A DNA stretch of 35,767 bases from Prosthecobacter debontii. Lineage in GTDB: Bacteria > Verrucomicrobiota > Verrucomicrobiia > Chthoniobacterales > Chthoniobacteraceae. Under the pieces are notes generated by a model. That model worked only from the letters and a program-made list of their open reading frames with translations. It was not told the origin of the DNA and did not search any database. Numbering within the stretch: position 1 is the stretch's first letter; the number at the start of each line of letters is the position of its first letter. Location: the NCBI GenBank assembly GCA_945861385.1, contig CAMAUI010000041.1, forward strand, positions 1-35,767. The letters run 5' to 3'. Both the position numbers and the translations under genes were made by a program. This document shows, piece after piece, positions 1 to 8,150 of this stretch.

Positions 1-425
1 CCCGGTTTTGCTGTGTCCATCGGGTCCATCGGGTCCATGCCCCCCGGCGAGAGCTTCCAAAACGCCTCGTCCACGCCGACGATCTGCACGCGATTCGCGC
101 GGGCCTTCCCATCCCCGCGCACCGCCGAGCCGTGGATGAGCACCACGCCCGCGGCATCCGCCCCCGGATAAAACATCCGCGCCACGACCTGCGGTCTCTT
201 TTCCGGCGCAGCCGCCCACGGGACGAAGCGCTCGCCGCAGAGCAGCGCCTCGCCGATTTCTCCCACGCGTGCCTCGGCTTGCGCACGCAGTGTGGCCTTC
301 ACCGAATCGCCCACCATGAGCGCGCCGGTGAGGACGAGCGCGGCGAGCGCGGAGCCGAGGATGACGCCGAGATGCGTGCGCCAGTTGTGGCGGATGCTTT
401 TTGCGATCAGGCGGCGGGTGTTCAT
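1..425 (-). CDS. ABC transporter permease, FtsX/MacB type (N-terminal part, cut by window edge)
   Basis: The reverse strand reads from an ATG at 425 and stays open to the window edge, giving about 141 residues. The protein starts MNTRRLIAKSIRHNWRTHLG, then has one hydrophobic segment (about residues 20-37, VILGSALAALVLTGALMVGD) followed by an extracytoplasmic region. That is the usual start of MacB/LolC-type permeases, where TM1 precedes a large periplasmic domain. It lies 22 bp after the stop of the LolD-like ATPase gene on the same strand, so the two probably form one transporter acting on lipoproteins, peptides or other envelope substrates. The substrate cannot be read from the sequence. 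A 9-bp tandem repeat near position 14-40 encodes Met-Asp-Pro three times. Most of the gene lies outside the window, so the family call rests on topology and the partner gene. Confidence 0.75.
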   Translation of the reverse strand, partial: MNTRRLIAKSIRHNWRTHLGVILGSALAALVLTGALMVGDSVKATLRAQAEARVGEIGEALLCGERFVPWAAAPEKRPQVVARMFYPGADAAGVVLIHGSAVRGDGKARANRVQIVGVDEAFWKLSPGGMDPMDPMDTAKP

Positions 426-447
426 CGGCTGATGCGTTAACGTGCGC

Positions 448-1131
448 TCATTTCGCCTGTTCGCGCAATTTTCCCCCGGCCAGTTCCAGCACGCGTCCCA
501 TTTTCTGCGCGAGGCCGGGTGCGTGCGTGACCATGACGACGGCAGCTTTTTCCCGAGCGTTGATCTCGACGAGCAGTTCCACGAGGCGTTCGGCATTGGT
601 GCGATCGAGGGATCCGGTGGGTTCGTCGGCAAGGAGGAGCTTGGGGGAATTGATCAGGGCGCGTGCGACCGCGGCGCGCTGGCGTTCGCCGCCGGAGAGT
701 TCGCCCGGGCGGTGGTTGAGCCGGTGGCTGAGGCCGACGGCTTCGATCAATTCCGCGGCGCGCGAGCGGAGCGCATTGCGGTCGCCCTTTTGCGAGAGCG
801 TGGGCACGAGGACGTTCTCCAGCACGGTGCAATGCGGAAGCAAATGGTGGAGCTGGAAAATGAATCCCACCTTGGTTGCGCGATGGTGCGCGAGTGCGTT
901 GGCGTCGAGCGTGGCGAGGTTGGTTCCGTCCACGATCACCTCGCCGGATTCCGGGCGGTCGAGCGCGCCGAGGAGATTGAGAAGCGTGCTTTTTCCCGAG
1001 CCACTCGGGCCGATGATGGAGATGGTCTCGGCGGGCTCGATGGCGAGGTCGCAATCGCGGAGGACGTGGATGGCGGCATCGCCCGTGCCGTAGGTTTTTG
1101 TGACGTGGTGGAGCGCGGCGAGCATGGTCAT
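448..1131 (-). CDS. ABC transporter ATP-binding protein, LolD/MacB family
   Basis: This 227-residue protein is the length of a stand-alone LolD-type ATPase. It has Walker A GPSGSGKST (residues 41-49), Q-loop Gln93, the signature LSGGERQ (145-151), Walker B LLLADEPTGSLD (165-176) and H-loop His203. DEPTGSLD and the short length are typical of the MacB/LolD/FtsE group, which hydrolyse ATP to drive mechanotransmission through FtsX-like permeases. The permease gene follows 22 bp downstream, and an ECF sigma factor gene ends 42 bp upstream, so all may be cotranscribed. A second Met at residue 3 is an alternative start. Subfamily naming (LolD, MacB or FtsE) is uncertain because the permease is truncated. 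Confidence 0.9.
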   Translation of the reverse strand: MTMLAALHHVTKTYGTGDAAIHVLRDCDLAIEPAETISIIGPSGSGKSTLLNLLGALDRPESGEVIVDGTNLATLDANALAHHRATKVGFIFQLHHLLPHCTVLENVLVPTLSQKGDRNALRSRAAELIEAVGLSHRLNHRPGELSGGERQRAAVARALINSPKLLLADEPTGSLDRTNAERLVELLVEINAREKAAVVMVTHAPGLAQKMGRVLELAGGKLREQAK

Positions 1132-1173
1132 GAATGAATATGAACGGCGGGTGCGCGGCCAGCGCCTTGTCGG

Positions 1174-1782
1174 CTACCGATCCAGTGAGGCGAGTTCCTT
1201 TTTCAGCAGGCCCTTGAGGCGGTGCTTGATGAGATACACCTGCGCGATGCTGACACCGAGGGACTTTGCGGTCTTGGTGGCGCTCCAGCCTTTGCAGAGC
1301 ACGCAGTCGAAGACCTGGTAGTGTTTCGCGTCCACCTTGCGCTTGAGCTGTGAGAGGGCGGCATCGAGGAGGTGCCGCTTCCATTCCTCCTCCCAGACGG
1401 TGTCGAGATTCTGCTCAGCGGGGAGGCGGTCCATGGTGGAGGTGCGGCGTGTGTCGTCGTTGTCGCGTTCCTGGCGGTTCTTTGGCCGCTTGCGAAACTG
1501 GTCGGTGATGCGCCAGCGGCTCATTTGCAGCATCCACGCCTTGAAGGAGCCGGCTTTGGGGTCGTAGCGGCCGACGTTTTTTGCCACTGCGATGCACGTC
1601 TCCTGCACGACTTCCTGCGCCTCGTCGTCCTTGAGTCCTGAGCGCATGGCGACGCTGTAGATGAGGTGCCAGTAGGTCTCGAAAAATTCCTGCCATTTGC
1701 GCGCGTCGCCCCAGTCCTGGAGGCGCGCGATGAGGCTCTGGCGTGTGACGAGAAGTGGATCGGCTTTTGCGGAGCGGGGCAT
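1174..1782 (-). CDS. RNA polymerase sigma factor, ECF-like sigma-70 family
   Basis: A 202-residue protein with the two-domain ECF layout. Region 2 spans about residues 25-98 (WQEFFETYWHLIYSVAM, EAQEVVQETCIAVAKN, KAWMLQMSRWRITDQFRKR). Region 4 spans about 138-200, with a helix-turn-helix around WSATKTAKSLGVSIAQVYLI. The linker (about 99-130) is long, charged and poor in hydrophobic residues. Related factors are common in Planctomycetota and Verrucomicrobiota. The start ATG lies 7 bp after the stop of the EF-hand MFS transporter gene, so the two are very likely translated from one mRNA. No anti-sigma factor gene is visible beside it, so its trigger is unknown. Confidence in the family is high; its regulon cannot be inferred here. 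Confidence 0.88.
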   Translation of the reverse strand: MPRSAKADPLLVTRQSLIARLQDWGDARKWQEFFETYWHLIYSVAMRSGLKDDEAQEVVQETCIAVAKNVGRYDPKAGSFKAWMLQMSRWRITDQFRKRPKNRQERDNDDTRRTSTMDRLPAEQNLDTVWEEEWKRHLLDAALSQLKRKVDAKHYQVFDCVLCKGWSATKTAKSLGVSIAQVYLIKHRLKGLLKKELASLDR

Positions 1783-1789
1783 GAGGATG

Positions 1790-3199
1790 TTATTCGGTGG
1801 ATTCGCGCACCGGCAGGAACACGGTGAAGATCAGCGCGGGGATGAACAGGAAGGACGTGTAGAATAGCGTGAGCCGGAAGTCGCCGCCGACGGTGATCTT
1901 CGCGGCGTAGATCGTGCCGGCCGCCGCCGCGATGCGCCCTATATTGTAGCAAAACCCAGCGCCCGTCGTGCGGAGCAGCGTGGGGAAGAGCGGCGGCAGC
2001 AGCATCGTGAAAAGCCCGAACACTCCGCTCCAGAAACCCACCGCCGGCAGCCAGAACTTCGTCATCGCGATGAGCGGATGCTCCACCGCAAACGCCCCGG
2101 CCATCGTCGCGCAGCAGCCCGCAAACATGATGATGAGCGCGGCTTTGAAGCCCACCAGCCGCGCGAGGCCGCCGGCGGCGAAGTTCCCGATGACGCTGAT
2201 GCCGACGATCCACCCAAACGTTGTCGCGATGAGTGAATCGCGATCCGAGGAGGTCATCGCGACCACCTCCGGCAGGCTGCGCACATGCTGGGCCTGCCAA
2301 AACATGAAGGCCCACCAGCCCGTGAGCGAAAACGCGCACACGCCGATGCTTACCAGTGTCGTCCTGATGATCGCCGGGCTGAAAAGCTCCGTCACGCGCG
2401 GCTGCACCGCATCCTTCCGCGCAGCGGCCCAGGTCTCGGGCTCGGGCACGTGGCGGCGGATGTAATAGACGAGCACCGCCGGCGCGACGCCGATGAGGAA
2501 GATCCACTTCGGGTGCTGGCCGCCGAGCGCGATGCCGGCGAGGCATGCGCTGATGATGCCGATGTTCACGCCCGTCTGCAGGACTGCGGCCGTCCACGGG
2601 CGCCACTTTTTTGGCCACGTCTCGGAAAGCAGCGTGGAGCCGACGGCCCATTCGCCGCCGATGCCGAGCGCGGCGAGGAAGCGGAAGATGAGGAGCTGCC
2701 ACCACGTCTGCGCGAAGAACGACAGGCCCGTGAAAACCGCGTACGTGAGCACGGTGAGTGAAAGCGTGCGGCTGCGCCCGAGGAGATCGCCGACCCGCCC
2801 GAAGAACGCCCCGCCAAGCGCCCAGCCGATGAGGAATGCCGCCTGAATCCACGACGTTTTCTCCTTCACCGCATCACTGCCCGTGCGGGTCTTCGAGGCG
2901 AAGACTTCGAACTCGGAAACGGACACCGAGGCGTCGCCGTTCTTGTCCGCCTTGTCGAAAGGCGATGAATCGCGCGCGCTCCACTCCACGGCCGTAATCG
3001 CGCCGTCATTGTTTGTGTCGAAGGTCGCGAACTCATCGGCCATCTCCGGGCGGAAGACGAGGATCGCGACAAAAGCCGCGGCGACGAGGGTGTAGATGTG
3101 CATGTCCAGCCCGTCGAACAGCCAGCCGAGCCAGGCGGCGAGGCCGCTTTTGCGCTGCTGTGGAGTGAGGTCGGAGAAACTTTGTGGGTCGGAGGACAC
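1790..3199 (-). CDS. MFS transporter with two EF-hand calcium-binding loops in its first periplasmic loop
   Basis: A 469-residue protein with about 12 hydrophobic segments. TM1 contains GWLFDGLDMHIYTLVA, and the MFS signature GRVGDLLGRSR (134-144) follows TM2, as in metabolite:H+ symporters of the aromatic-acid and sialate/lactate groups. Between TM1 and TM2 lies an insert of about 60 residues with two canonical 12-residue EF-hand loops: D61-E72 (DTNNDGAITAVE) and D85-E96 (DKNGDASVSVSE). Both have acidic or polar ligands at positions 1, 3, 5, 9 and 12. With a cytoplasmic N-terminus this loop would be periplasmic, so calcium could sense or gate transport; this is inference. The start is a GTG, since the next Met lies inside TM1. 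The ECF sigma gene follows 7 bp downstream. The substrate is unknown. Confidence 0.9.
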   Translation of the reverse strand: MSSDPQSFSDLTPQQRKSGLAAWLGWLFDGLDMHIYTLVAAAFVAILVFRPEMADEFATFDTNNDGAITAVEWSARDSSPFDKADKNGDASVSVSEFEVFASKTRTGSDAVKEKTSWIQAAFLIGWALGGAFFGRVGDLLGRSRTLSLTVLTYAVFTGLSFFAQTWWQLLIFRFLAALGIGGEWAVGSTLLSETWPKKWRPWTAAVLQTGVNIGIISACLAGIALGGQHPKWIFLIGVAPAVLVYYIRRHVPEPETWAAARKDAVQPRVTELFSPAIIRTTLVSIGVCAFSLTGWWAFMFWQAQHVRSLPEVVAMTSSDRDSLIATTFGWIVGISVIGNFAAGGLARLVGFKAALIIMFAGCCATMAGAFAVEHPLIAMTKFWLPAVGFWSGVFGLFTMLLPPLFPTLLRTTGAGFCYNIGRIAAAAGTIYAAKITVGGDFRLTLFYTSFLFIPALIFTVFLPVRESTE

Positions 3200-3296
3200 G
3201 GTCGCGTTTGGAAGAATGGACGCGCGTCGAATGAAGGATTGCAGCCTGAGCGTCGAGCGTGAACTCGGGCTGCCCGGATTTCAGACCTATCACTTT

Positions 3297-3315
3297 CGCA
3301 AGCTGGCAGCTTGCG
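3297..3315. repeat. 19-bp perfect palindrome upstream of the cysteine desulfurase gene
   Basis: CGCAAGCTGGCAGCTTGCG is an 8-bp inverted repeat around a 3-nt centre (GGC). It lies between the divergent MFS and cysteine desulfurase genes, just before the likely start codons of the latter. It could be a single REP-like repeat unit or an operator. No A/T tract follows, so it does not look like an intrinsic terminator. Confidence 0.55.
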
Positions 3316-3346
3316 CCACGGCGGGGCGCGCGGCTTTGCTTTGCGC

Positions 3347-4426
3347 GTGCTTTATTTCGACCACAACGCGACGCATCCGCTTTCCGCCACCGCGCGGCGG
3401 GCGTGGCTGGATGCGGTGGAGAAATTTCCCGCGAATCCCTCTTCGCCGCACCGGCTCGGACAGCGGGCGGAGGCGGCGCTCGACGACGCACGCACGCGGC
3501 TGGCGAAGCTGCTCGGCTGCCCGGCGGAGGCCATTGTTTTTACGAGTGGCGCGACGGAATCGGCGAACATGGTGCTCGCGCAATTCGACGATGTGCTGGC
3601 GTCCGGGATCGAGCATCCGTGTGTGTTGGAGGCGCTGCGCGGGCGGTGTCTCGGGACGAGTGTAGATGGCGTGGCGGAACTGCCGGACTTTTCCACGGGC
3701 CGGCCGAAGCTCGTCGCGCTGATGGCGGCGAACAATGAAACGGGTGTGCTGCAGCCGTGGCGCGAGGCGCTGGCGCCGTGCCGGGCGGGCGGCGTCCCGC
3801 TTCTCTGCGATGCGGCACAGTGGGTGGGAAAGCTGCCTGCCGCGGGGCTCGGCGCGTGCGACTTCGTCATCGGCTGCGCGCATAAGTTTGGCGGGCCGCA
3901 GGGTGTGGGCTTTGTGAAGTGCCCGCGCGACTTTCACCCGCTCATCCGTGGCGGCCCGCAGGAGGATGGCCGCCGCGCCGGGACGGAAAACCTTGCCGGT
4001 ATCCTTGCGATGATCGTCGCGCTCGAGGAGCGCGAGGCTGCGATGAATGCGGCGAGCGGGCGGCTTGCGTGGCGCGAGCAATTCGAGCAACGGCTCACCT
4101 CCGCCGTGCCGGGCATCCGCATCGTCGGCGCGGGCGCGGAACGGCTTTGGAACACCGTCTCCGTCATCATGCCCGGGACTGACGACTGCCGGCGCCGCTG
4201 GGTGGTCGTGATGGACAAGCTCGGCTTCGCGGTCTCGACGGGCTCGGCTTGCTCGACCGGAAAGGAAAAGCCGTCGCACGTACTGACCGCCATGGGCATC
4301 GCGCCGGACGAGGCGGGCCGCGCGCTGCGATTCAGCTCCGGATGGGAGACGCGCGAGGAGGATTGGGGGCACCTGCTCGACGGAGTGATCGCGGCCACCA
4401 AGGAGAAGGGGCGCAGACCGTATTAA
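3347..4426 (+). CDS. Cysteine desulfurase (NifS/IscS-like, PLP-dependent)
   Basis: This class V aminotransferase-fold enzyme would remove sulfur from cysteine, giving alanine and an enzyme persulfide for Fe-S cluster or tRNA thiolation pathways. From the chosen start it is 359 residues. It begins LYFDHNATHPL, the usual N-terminal strand of the family. The PLP lysine is K180 in CAHKFGGPQG, and the persulfide cysteine is C302 in GSACSTGKEKPSHVL, with a short NifS-type loop. RAGTEN (about 210-215) is also conserved. The frame is open from a TTG at 3311, and TTG 3341 and GTG 3347 are further candidates. I chose 3347 because homologues begin close to this strand, but no clear ribosome site decides it. 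The dtd gene starts 2 bp after the stop, so the two are coupled. Confidence 0.93.
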   Translation: MLYFDHNATHPLSATARRAWLDAVEKFPANPSSPHRLGQRAEAALDDARTRLAKLLGCPAEAIVFTSGATESANMVLAQFDDVLASGIEHPCVLEALRGRCLGTSVDGVAELPDFSTGRPKLVALMAANNETGVLQPWREALAPCRAGGVPLLCDAAQWVGKLPAAGLGACDFVIGCAHKFGGPQGVGFVKCPRDFHPLIRGGPQEDGRRAGTENLAGILAMIVALEEREAAMNAASGRLAWREQFEQRLTSAVPGIRIVGAGAERLWNTVSVIMPGTDDCRRRWVVVMDKLGFAVSTGSACSTGKEKPSHVLTAMGIAPDEAGRALRFSSGWETREEDWGHLLDGVIAATKEKGRRPY

Positions 4427-4428
4427 CC

Positions 4429-4881
4429 ATGCGTGCAGTAATCCAACGTGTGAAAAGCGCGGGCGTCTCCGTCGATGGCGGGACTGTCGCCGGGATCGGC
4501 GCGGGACTGCTCGTGCTGCTCGGGATCGAACCGGCGGACACCGACGACGACGGCCAGTGGCTCGCGCAGAAGGTGGCGGGGCTGCGCGTTTTTCCCGACG
4601 ACTCCGGCGCGTGGAACCGCAGCGTGACCGACCTCGGCGGCGAGGTGCTCGTCGTGAGCCAGTTCACGCTTTTCGCCAGTACGAAAAAGGGCACCAAGCC
4701 GAGCTGGCACCGCGCCGCCAAGCCGGATTTCGCGGAGCCGATGTGCGCGGAATTTGCCCGGCAACTCGACGCTCTGCTGCCGGGCCGCGTGAAGTCCGGA
4801 CGCTTCGGCGCGATGATGGATGTATCGCTCGTGAACGATGGCCCGGTGACGCTGATCATGGACACCCGGGACCGCGAATGA
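4429..4881 (+). CDS. dtd: D-aminoacyl-tRNA deacylase
   Basis: A 150-residue protein, the normal length for DTD. It hydrolyses D-amino acids, and glycine mischarged on tRNA-Ala, off tRNAs in the cytoplasm. It begins MRAVIQRVKSAGVSVDG, the standard DTD opening. It carries the conserved SQFTLFA block (residues 79-85), whose equivalent lines the active site, and NDGPVTL near the C-terminus with the Gly-Pro pair used for chiral proofreading. The ATG lies 2 bp after the cysteine desulfurase stop. An ATG-like frame upstream (from 4249) would add a non-homologous extension and is not used. Confidence 0.95.
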   Translation: MRAVIQRVKSAGVSVDGGTVAGIGAGLLVLLGIEPADTDDDGQWLAQKVAGLRVFPDDSGAWNRSVTDLGGEVLVVSQFTLFASTKKGTKPSWHRAAKPDFAEPMCAEFARQLDALLPGRVKSGRFGAMMDVSLVNDGPVTLIMDTRDRE

Positions 4882-5040
4882 AACCGTTGGTCACACGATT
4901 TTCCGGGGTCTGATGCTCAATCCCAACTGAAACCGCGGCGTCGCGAAAGCCTGCTGACAAGCAGCATTCTCGCGATGACTGCGGCGGTGCCTCGGACGCG
5001 CCCCGCTTGCCGTTCGCGATACCCCGGCCTACAACGCGCC

Positions 5041-5982
5041 ATGCCCGACCGCGTTTCCACGCTTGGCTTTTGCGCGCGCTTCGTCGTGCGCGCGATCGTG
5101 TGGTCCTACTACGCGCCGGTCCGCATCACGGGGCGCTCGAGGCTGCCCGATGCGCCCGTCCTTTTCGTCGCGAACCATCAGGATTCCCTGCTCGATCCCG
5201 TGCTCGTCGGCGCTGTCGCCCGGCGACCCGTGCGGTTTCTTGCAAAGGCGACGCTTTTCGATCTCCCGGTTCTCGGAACGCTCCTGCGCGCCCTCGGCAT
5301 GATCCCCGCCTACCGCGCGCAGGACGACGCAACCCAGCTCCGCCGCAACCTCGAAATCCTCAATCGCGCGGCGGAGGTGCTCGCGGGCGGCGACGCCGTC
5401 GGGATTTTTCCGGAGGGAAAAAGTCACGATCTCCCGCGCATCGAGCAGATCAAGGCCGGCGCGGCACGCATCGCCATCAAGGCGGTGGAACTCGCGCGCG
5501 ACGGGCGGACACCGTGGCTGGTTCCCGTGGGGCTGAACTTTGAGCGCAAGGAAGGATTCCGCACGGCCCTGTGGATCCAAGTCGGTGAACCTCTCGACCT
5601 CGCGACATTCCTCCGCGGATACGAAAACAGCAAGCAGGCGCAACGCGCGGTATCCGCTGAAATTGAAATCCGGCTCAAGCGCGCAGCCATCCACCTCGAC
5701 GACGTGGATCTCGCCCCGCTCCTCGATCAGCTCGAGCATCTCGTTCCCCGCCCCGGCCTCAACAGCCCCGGTCCGCTCGCGCGCCTCCAGCTCCGGAAGC
5801 GGATCGCGGATGCGATGAATCATTTCTACGCAACCGACCAGACCCGCGCCGCGGCCGCTGAATCCATGCTCCGTGCATACCATTCGGAACTGGCGGCAAA
5901 CGGTATCGAGCCGGGCTCACCCATCATGCGGTTCCGCCGGCTGCGCCTTGCGTTGCGGCTGTTCCGCGATGCGGTGCTGTAA
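5041..5982 (+). CDS. Glycerolipid-type acyltransferase domain (PlsC/GPAT-like), ends at an in-frame TAA
   Basis: The ORF gives 313 residues with a PlsC/GPAT fold. The catalytic His-Asp motif is NHQDSLLD (H46...D52), spaced as in GPAT/DHAPAT-type relatives (ANHPNxLLDP) rather than the strict HX4D. The acceptor-binding block is GIFPEGKSH (121-129), and PVGLNFERKEGFR (around 160-175) matches the later conserved strand. It would acylate glycerol-3-phosphate or a lysophospholipid at the inner membrane. The TAA at 5980-5982 falls in the middle of what looks like a continuous domain: translation continues in the same frame as LLGVIPVIAGFVHHAVPYG, the membrane-associated tail that follows this domain in relatives. 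It may therefore be the front half of a broken or recoded gene. An upstream start at 4975 is possible but adds unrelated residues. Confidence 0.85.
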   Translation: MPDRVSTLGFCARFVVRAIVWSYYAPVRITGRSRLPDAPVLFVANHQDSLLDPVLVGAVARRPVRFLAKATLFDLPVLGTLLRALGMIPAYRAQDDATQLRRNLEILNRAAEVLAGGDAVGIFPEGKSHDLPRIEQIKAGAARIAIKAVELARDGRTPWLVPVGLNFERKEGFRTALWIQVGEPLDLATFLRGYENSKQAQRAVSAEIEIRLKRAAIHLDDVDLAPLLDQLEHLVPRPGLNSPGPLARLQLRKRIADAMNHFYATDQTRAAAAESMLRAYHSELAANGIEPGSPIMRFRRLRLALRLFRDAVL

Positions 5983-5991
5983 CTCCTTGGC

Positions 5992-7935
5992 GTGATCCCG
6001 GTGATCGCGGGATTCGTTCATCACGCGGTGCCATACGGCGCGACGCGGTTGCTGGCGCGCAGATTCAACGAAGGACGCACCACAGTTGCGCTGATGCGGC
6101 TCGCCTTCGGATTGCCGCTGATGGCAGCGACCTACACCGGGGCGTGGTTTGCCCTGGGCTCTTATTTCCTGCCATGGGTCGCGTGGACGTGGATCGCGGT
6201 GATGCCCTTCTGCGGATTTCTCGCCCTCTCCTCGCTGCGCAAACTCCGCCGCGGCGGAAACGGCGTCATCGCGCAGGTGCGCCTGTTTTTTCGTACTGAA
6301 AAACTGCGCGCGCTCCGGGACAGGCAACGCGAGGTGCGCGAGTTGATCGGCGGACTCGCAAGCGACTTCGCGAGAACGCACGCGCCGGATCCGCCGCTGG
6401 AACTGCCGTGGACATGGCAGCGGATCGGCGGCCTTGCGCTGCGGTGGACGATCATTCTGCTCGTCGGCGCCGCGCTTTGGACGGGCTGGGCACACTGGCG
6501 TCGTTCGCACGCGGTGAGCCTCACCGGCGGAATGGAACTGCGAGGACTGCCACCCGCCGCCCTCGCCGGAATGCTCGACAGCGACGAGGCCGCGCTGCGC
6601 GGGATCCTCGCGGCCCTGCCCGACCTCGAGGTGGAATCCAGGGCCATCGCCGCGGAGTTCGCGCGCGGCACGCGGAGCTTTTACTCGCAGGCGGACAACG
6701 ACGCCCTGCGCCAGCTCATGCGGCGGTACGTGACATTCCGCGCAGCTTCGCTGCGCGTGGTGTGGCGCCACCAAAAGTCCATGCAGATCACCGACGAGCG
6801 GCAGCGCACGCGATCCTTCCTCTGCGCGTACACGGCCGCCAGCGCCCTGGCTTCGATGTCACTCAACTTCGTCGAGTCCTTTGGTGGAAGCGCCGATGCG
6901 GTGCGCAAGCTGAACGAGGCCGAGCCTTCGTGGGACATTCCACCGGCGATCTTTGACACCGTGAGGCGAGGCCTCACATCGCCCGCCAACCGCTCCGCGC
7001 TCGAAAAAGCCGCGAGCCGTTACACGCGGGAGCCTTTCGCACGGCACGATCTCATCGTGCCTTACGCGCTCTTTCACGCCGCCATCGCGAAATCCCAGCC
7101 GCTCCTGCGCGAAGCCACGGTGGGACTCTCCGCGGACGCGATGACGCAGCCGCTTCGCGATGCACGCGACGAGGGAATGGAGGTGCTCTACGATGTGCAG
7201 ACCTACGTGAGCTCATGGATGGGCGACACCAAGCTCCGCGATCCCGGCGGTCCGCTCATCGCGCCCGCGCAAGTCGCCGAGTTGCGCGCAAAACTTCGCC
7301 CCGGCGACATCATTATCGAGAGGCGGAACTGGTACGTCTCCAACGCCTTTCTGCCCGGCTACTGGCCGCACGCCGCGCTGTACGTCGGCGTTCCTGATGA
7401 TCTCCGCGCTCTTGGCCTCGACAGCGATCCTCGCGTCAGTGCGCACTGGAAGAACTACGATCGTGCCGACGCGACCGGGCACCGCCACGTCGTGCTCGAG
7501 TCCATCAGCGAGGGCGTCGTCTTTACCTCGCTCGAACACAGCGTCGGCGAGGCCGACAGCGTGGCGGTGCTCCGCCCGCGCATCGCCGCCGCGGAAGTGC
7601 GGGAAGCCCTCGCACGCGCGTTCAGCCACGCCGGGAAGCCGTATGATTTCAAATTCGACTGCTTCAGCTCGGACAAACTCGTCTGCACGGAACTGATCTA
7701 CCGCGCGTACGACGGGCCGATTCAATTCCCGCTGAAAAACATCATGGGCACCACGACGCTGCCCGCCATCGAGTTCGTGCGAAAGTTCGCCAACGAGCGC
7801 GGCACACCCGGCGCGCAATTCGAGTTCATCTGCTGCATCGAAGGCGATCAGCGCACCCGTACCGCGCGTTTCGTGGACGAGACGCGCTTCGTCAAGACGC
7901 TCGACCTGCCCGGAAGCGACCTCCTTTTGAAGTAG
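5992..7935 (+). CDS. Membrane protein with C-terminal YiiX/YaeF-like permuted NlpC/P60 (papain-like) domain
   Basis: The 647-residue ORF is in the same frame as the acyltransferase and begins 9 bp after its TAA, from a GTG with no visible Shine-Dalgarno sequence. Residues 1-110 resemble the hydrophobic and arginine-rich tail of GPAT-like acyltransferases (TMs about 34-52 and 55-75). A further TM lies near residues 150-168. Residues 170-430 are helical with no recognised family. The C-terminal domain starts at GDIIIE (about 438). It has a catalytic-type His460 in WPHAALYVG and Cys565 in VCTELIYRAYDG, the order seen in circularly permuted NlpC/P60 proteins such as YiiX and LRAT. Such enzymes act as amidases, thioesterases or acyltransferases. 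With the upstream ORF it may be one 960-residue lipid-processing fusion. Confidence 0.8.
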   Translation: MIPVIAGFVHHAVPYGATRLLARRFNEGRTTVALMRLAFGLPLMAATYTGAWFALGSYFLPWVAWTWIAVMPFCGFLALSSLRKLRRGGNGVIAQVRLFFRTEKLRALRDRQREVRELIGGLASDFARTHAPDPPLELPWTWQRIGGLALRWTIILLVGAALWTGWAHWRRSHAVSLTGGMELRGLPPAALAGMLDSDEAALRGILAALPDLEVESRAIAAEFARGTRSFYSQADNDALRQLMRRYVTFRAASLRVVWRHQKSMQITDERQRTRSFLCAYTAASALASMSLNFVESFGGSADAVRKLNEAEPSWDIPPAIFDTVRRGLTSPANRSALEKAASRYTREPFARHDLIVPYALFHAAIAKSQPLLREATVGLSADAMTQPLRDARDEGMEVLYDVQTYVSSWMGDTKLRDPGGPLIAPAQVAELRAKLRPGDIIIERRNWYVSNAFLPGYWPHAALYVGVPDDLRALGLDSDPRVSAHWKNYDRADATGHRHVVLESISEGVVFTSLEHSVGEADSVAVLRPRIAAAEVREALARAFSHAGKPYDFKFDCFSSDKLVCTELIYRAYDGPIQFPLKNIMGTTTLPAIEFVRKFANERGTPGAQFEFICCIEGDQRTRTARFVDETRFVKTLDLPGSDLLLK

Positions 7936-8150
7936 CGACACGCGTTTGCGCCCGTCTGCGCTCCACCCATGCCGACCTTATCTGCCACGAAAGGAAACCC
8001 GGACCAACGCCGGACTATCATGTGTTTGCGAGCGGCGGAGTCACCGGGCTTCAGAAGGGCCAGACCGCAACGGCATGGATTCCCCTCATCGCGAGGAGCG
8101 CGTAAATCAATGATTGCGCGCCGTCGCAGTCAGGATAGCCTCGCCCACTG

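Noticed and set aside
5980..5982. Stop codon as selenocysteine or pyrrolysine recoding
   Set aside because: The codon is TAA, not TGA or TAG, and no recoding structure is evident.
7936..8150. Possible tRNA or small gene between the YiiX-like and helicase genes
   Set aside because: No cloverleaf pattern could be built, and the 60-residue frame there has no coding features.
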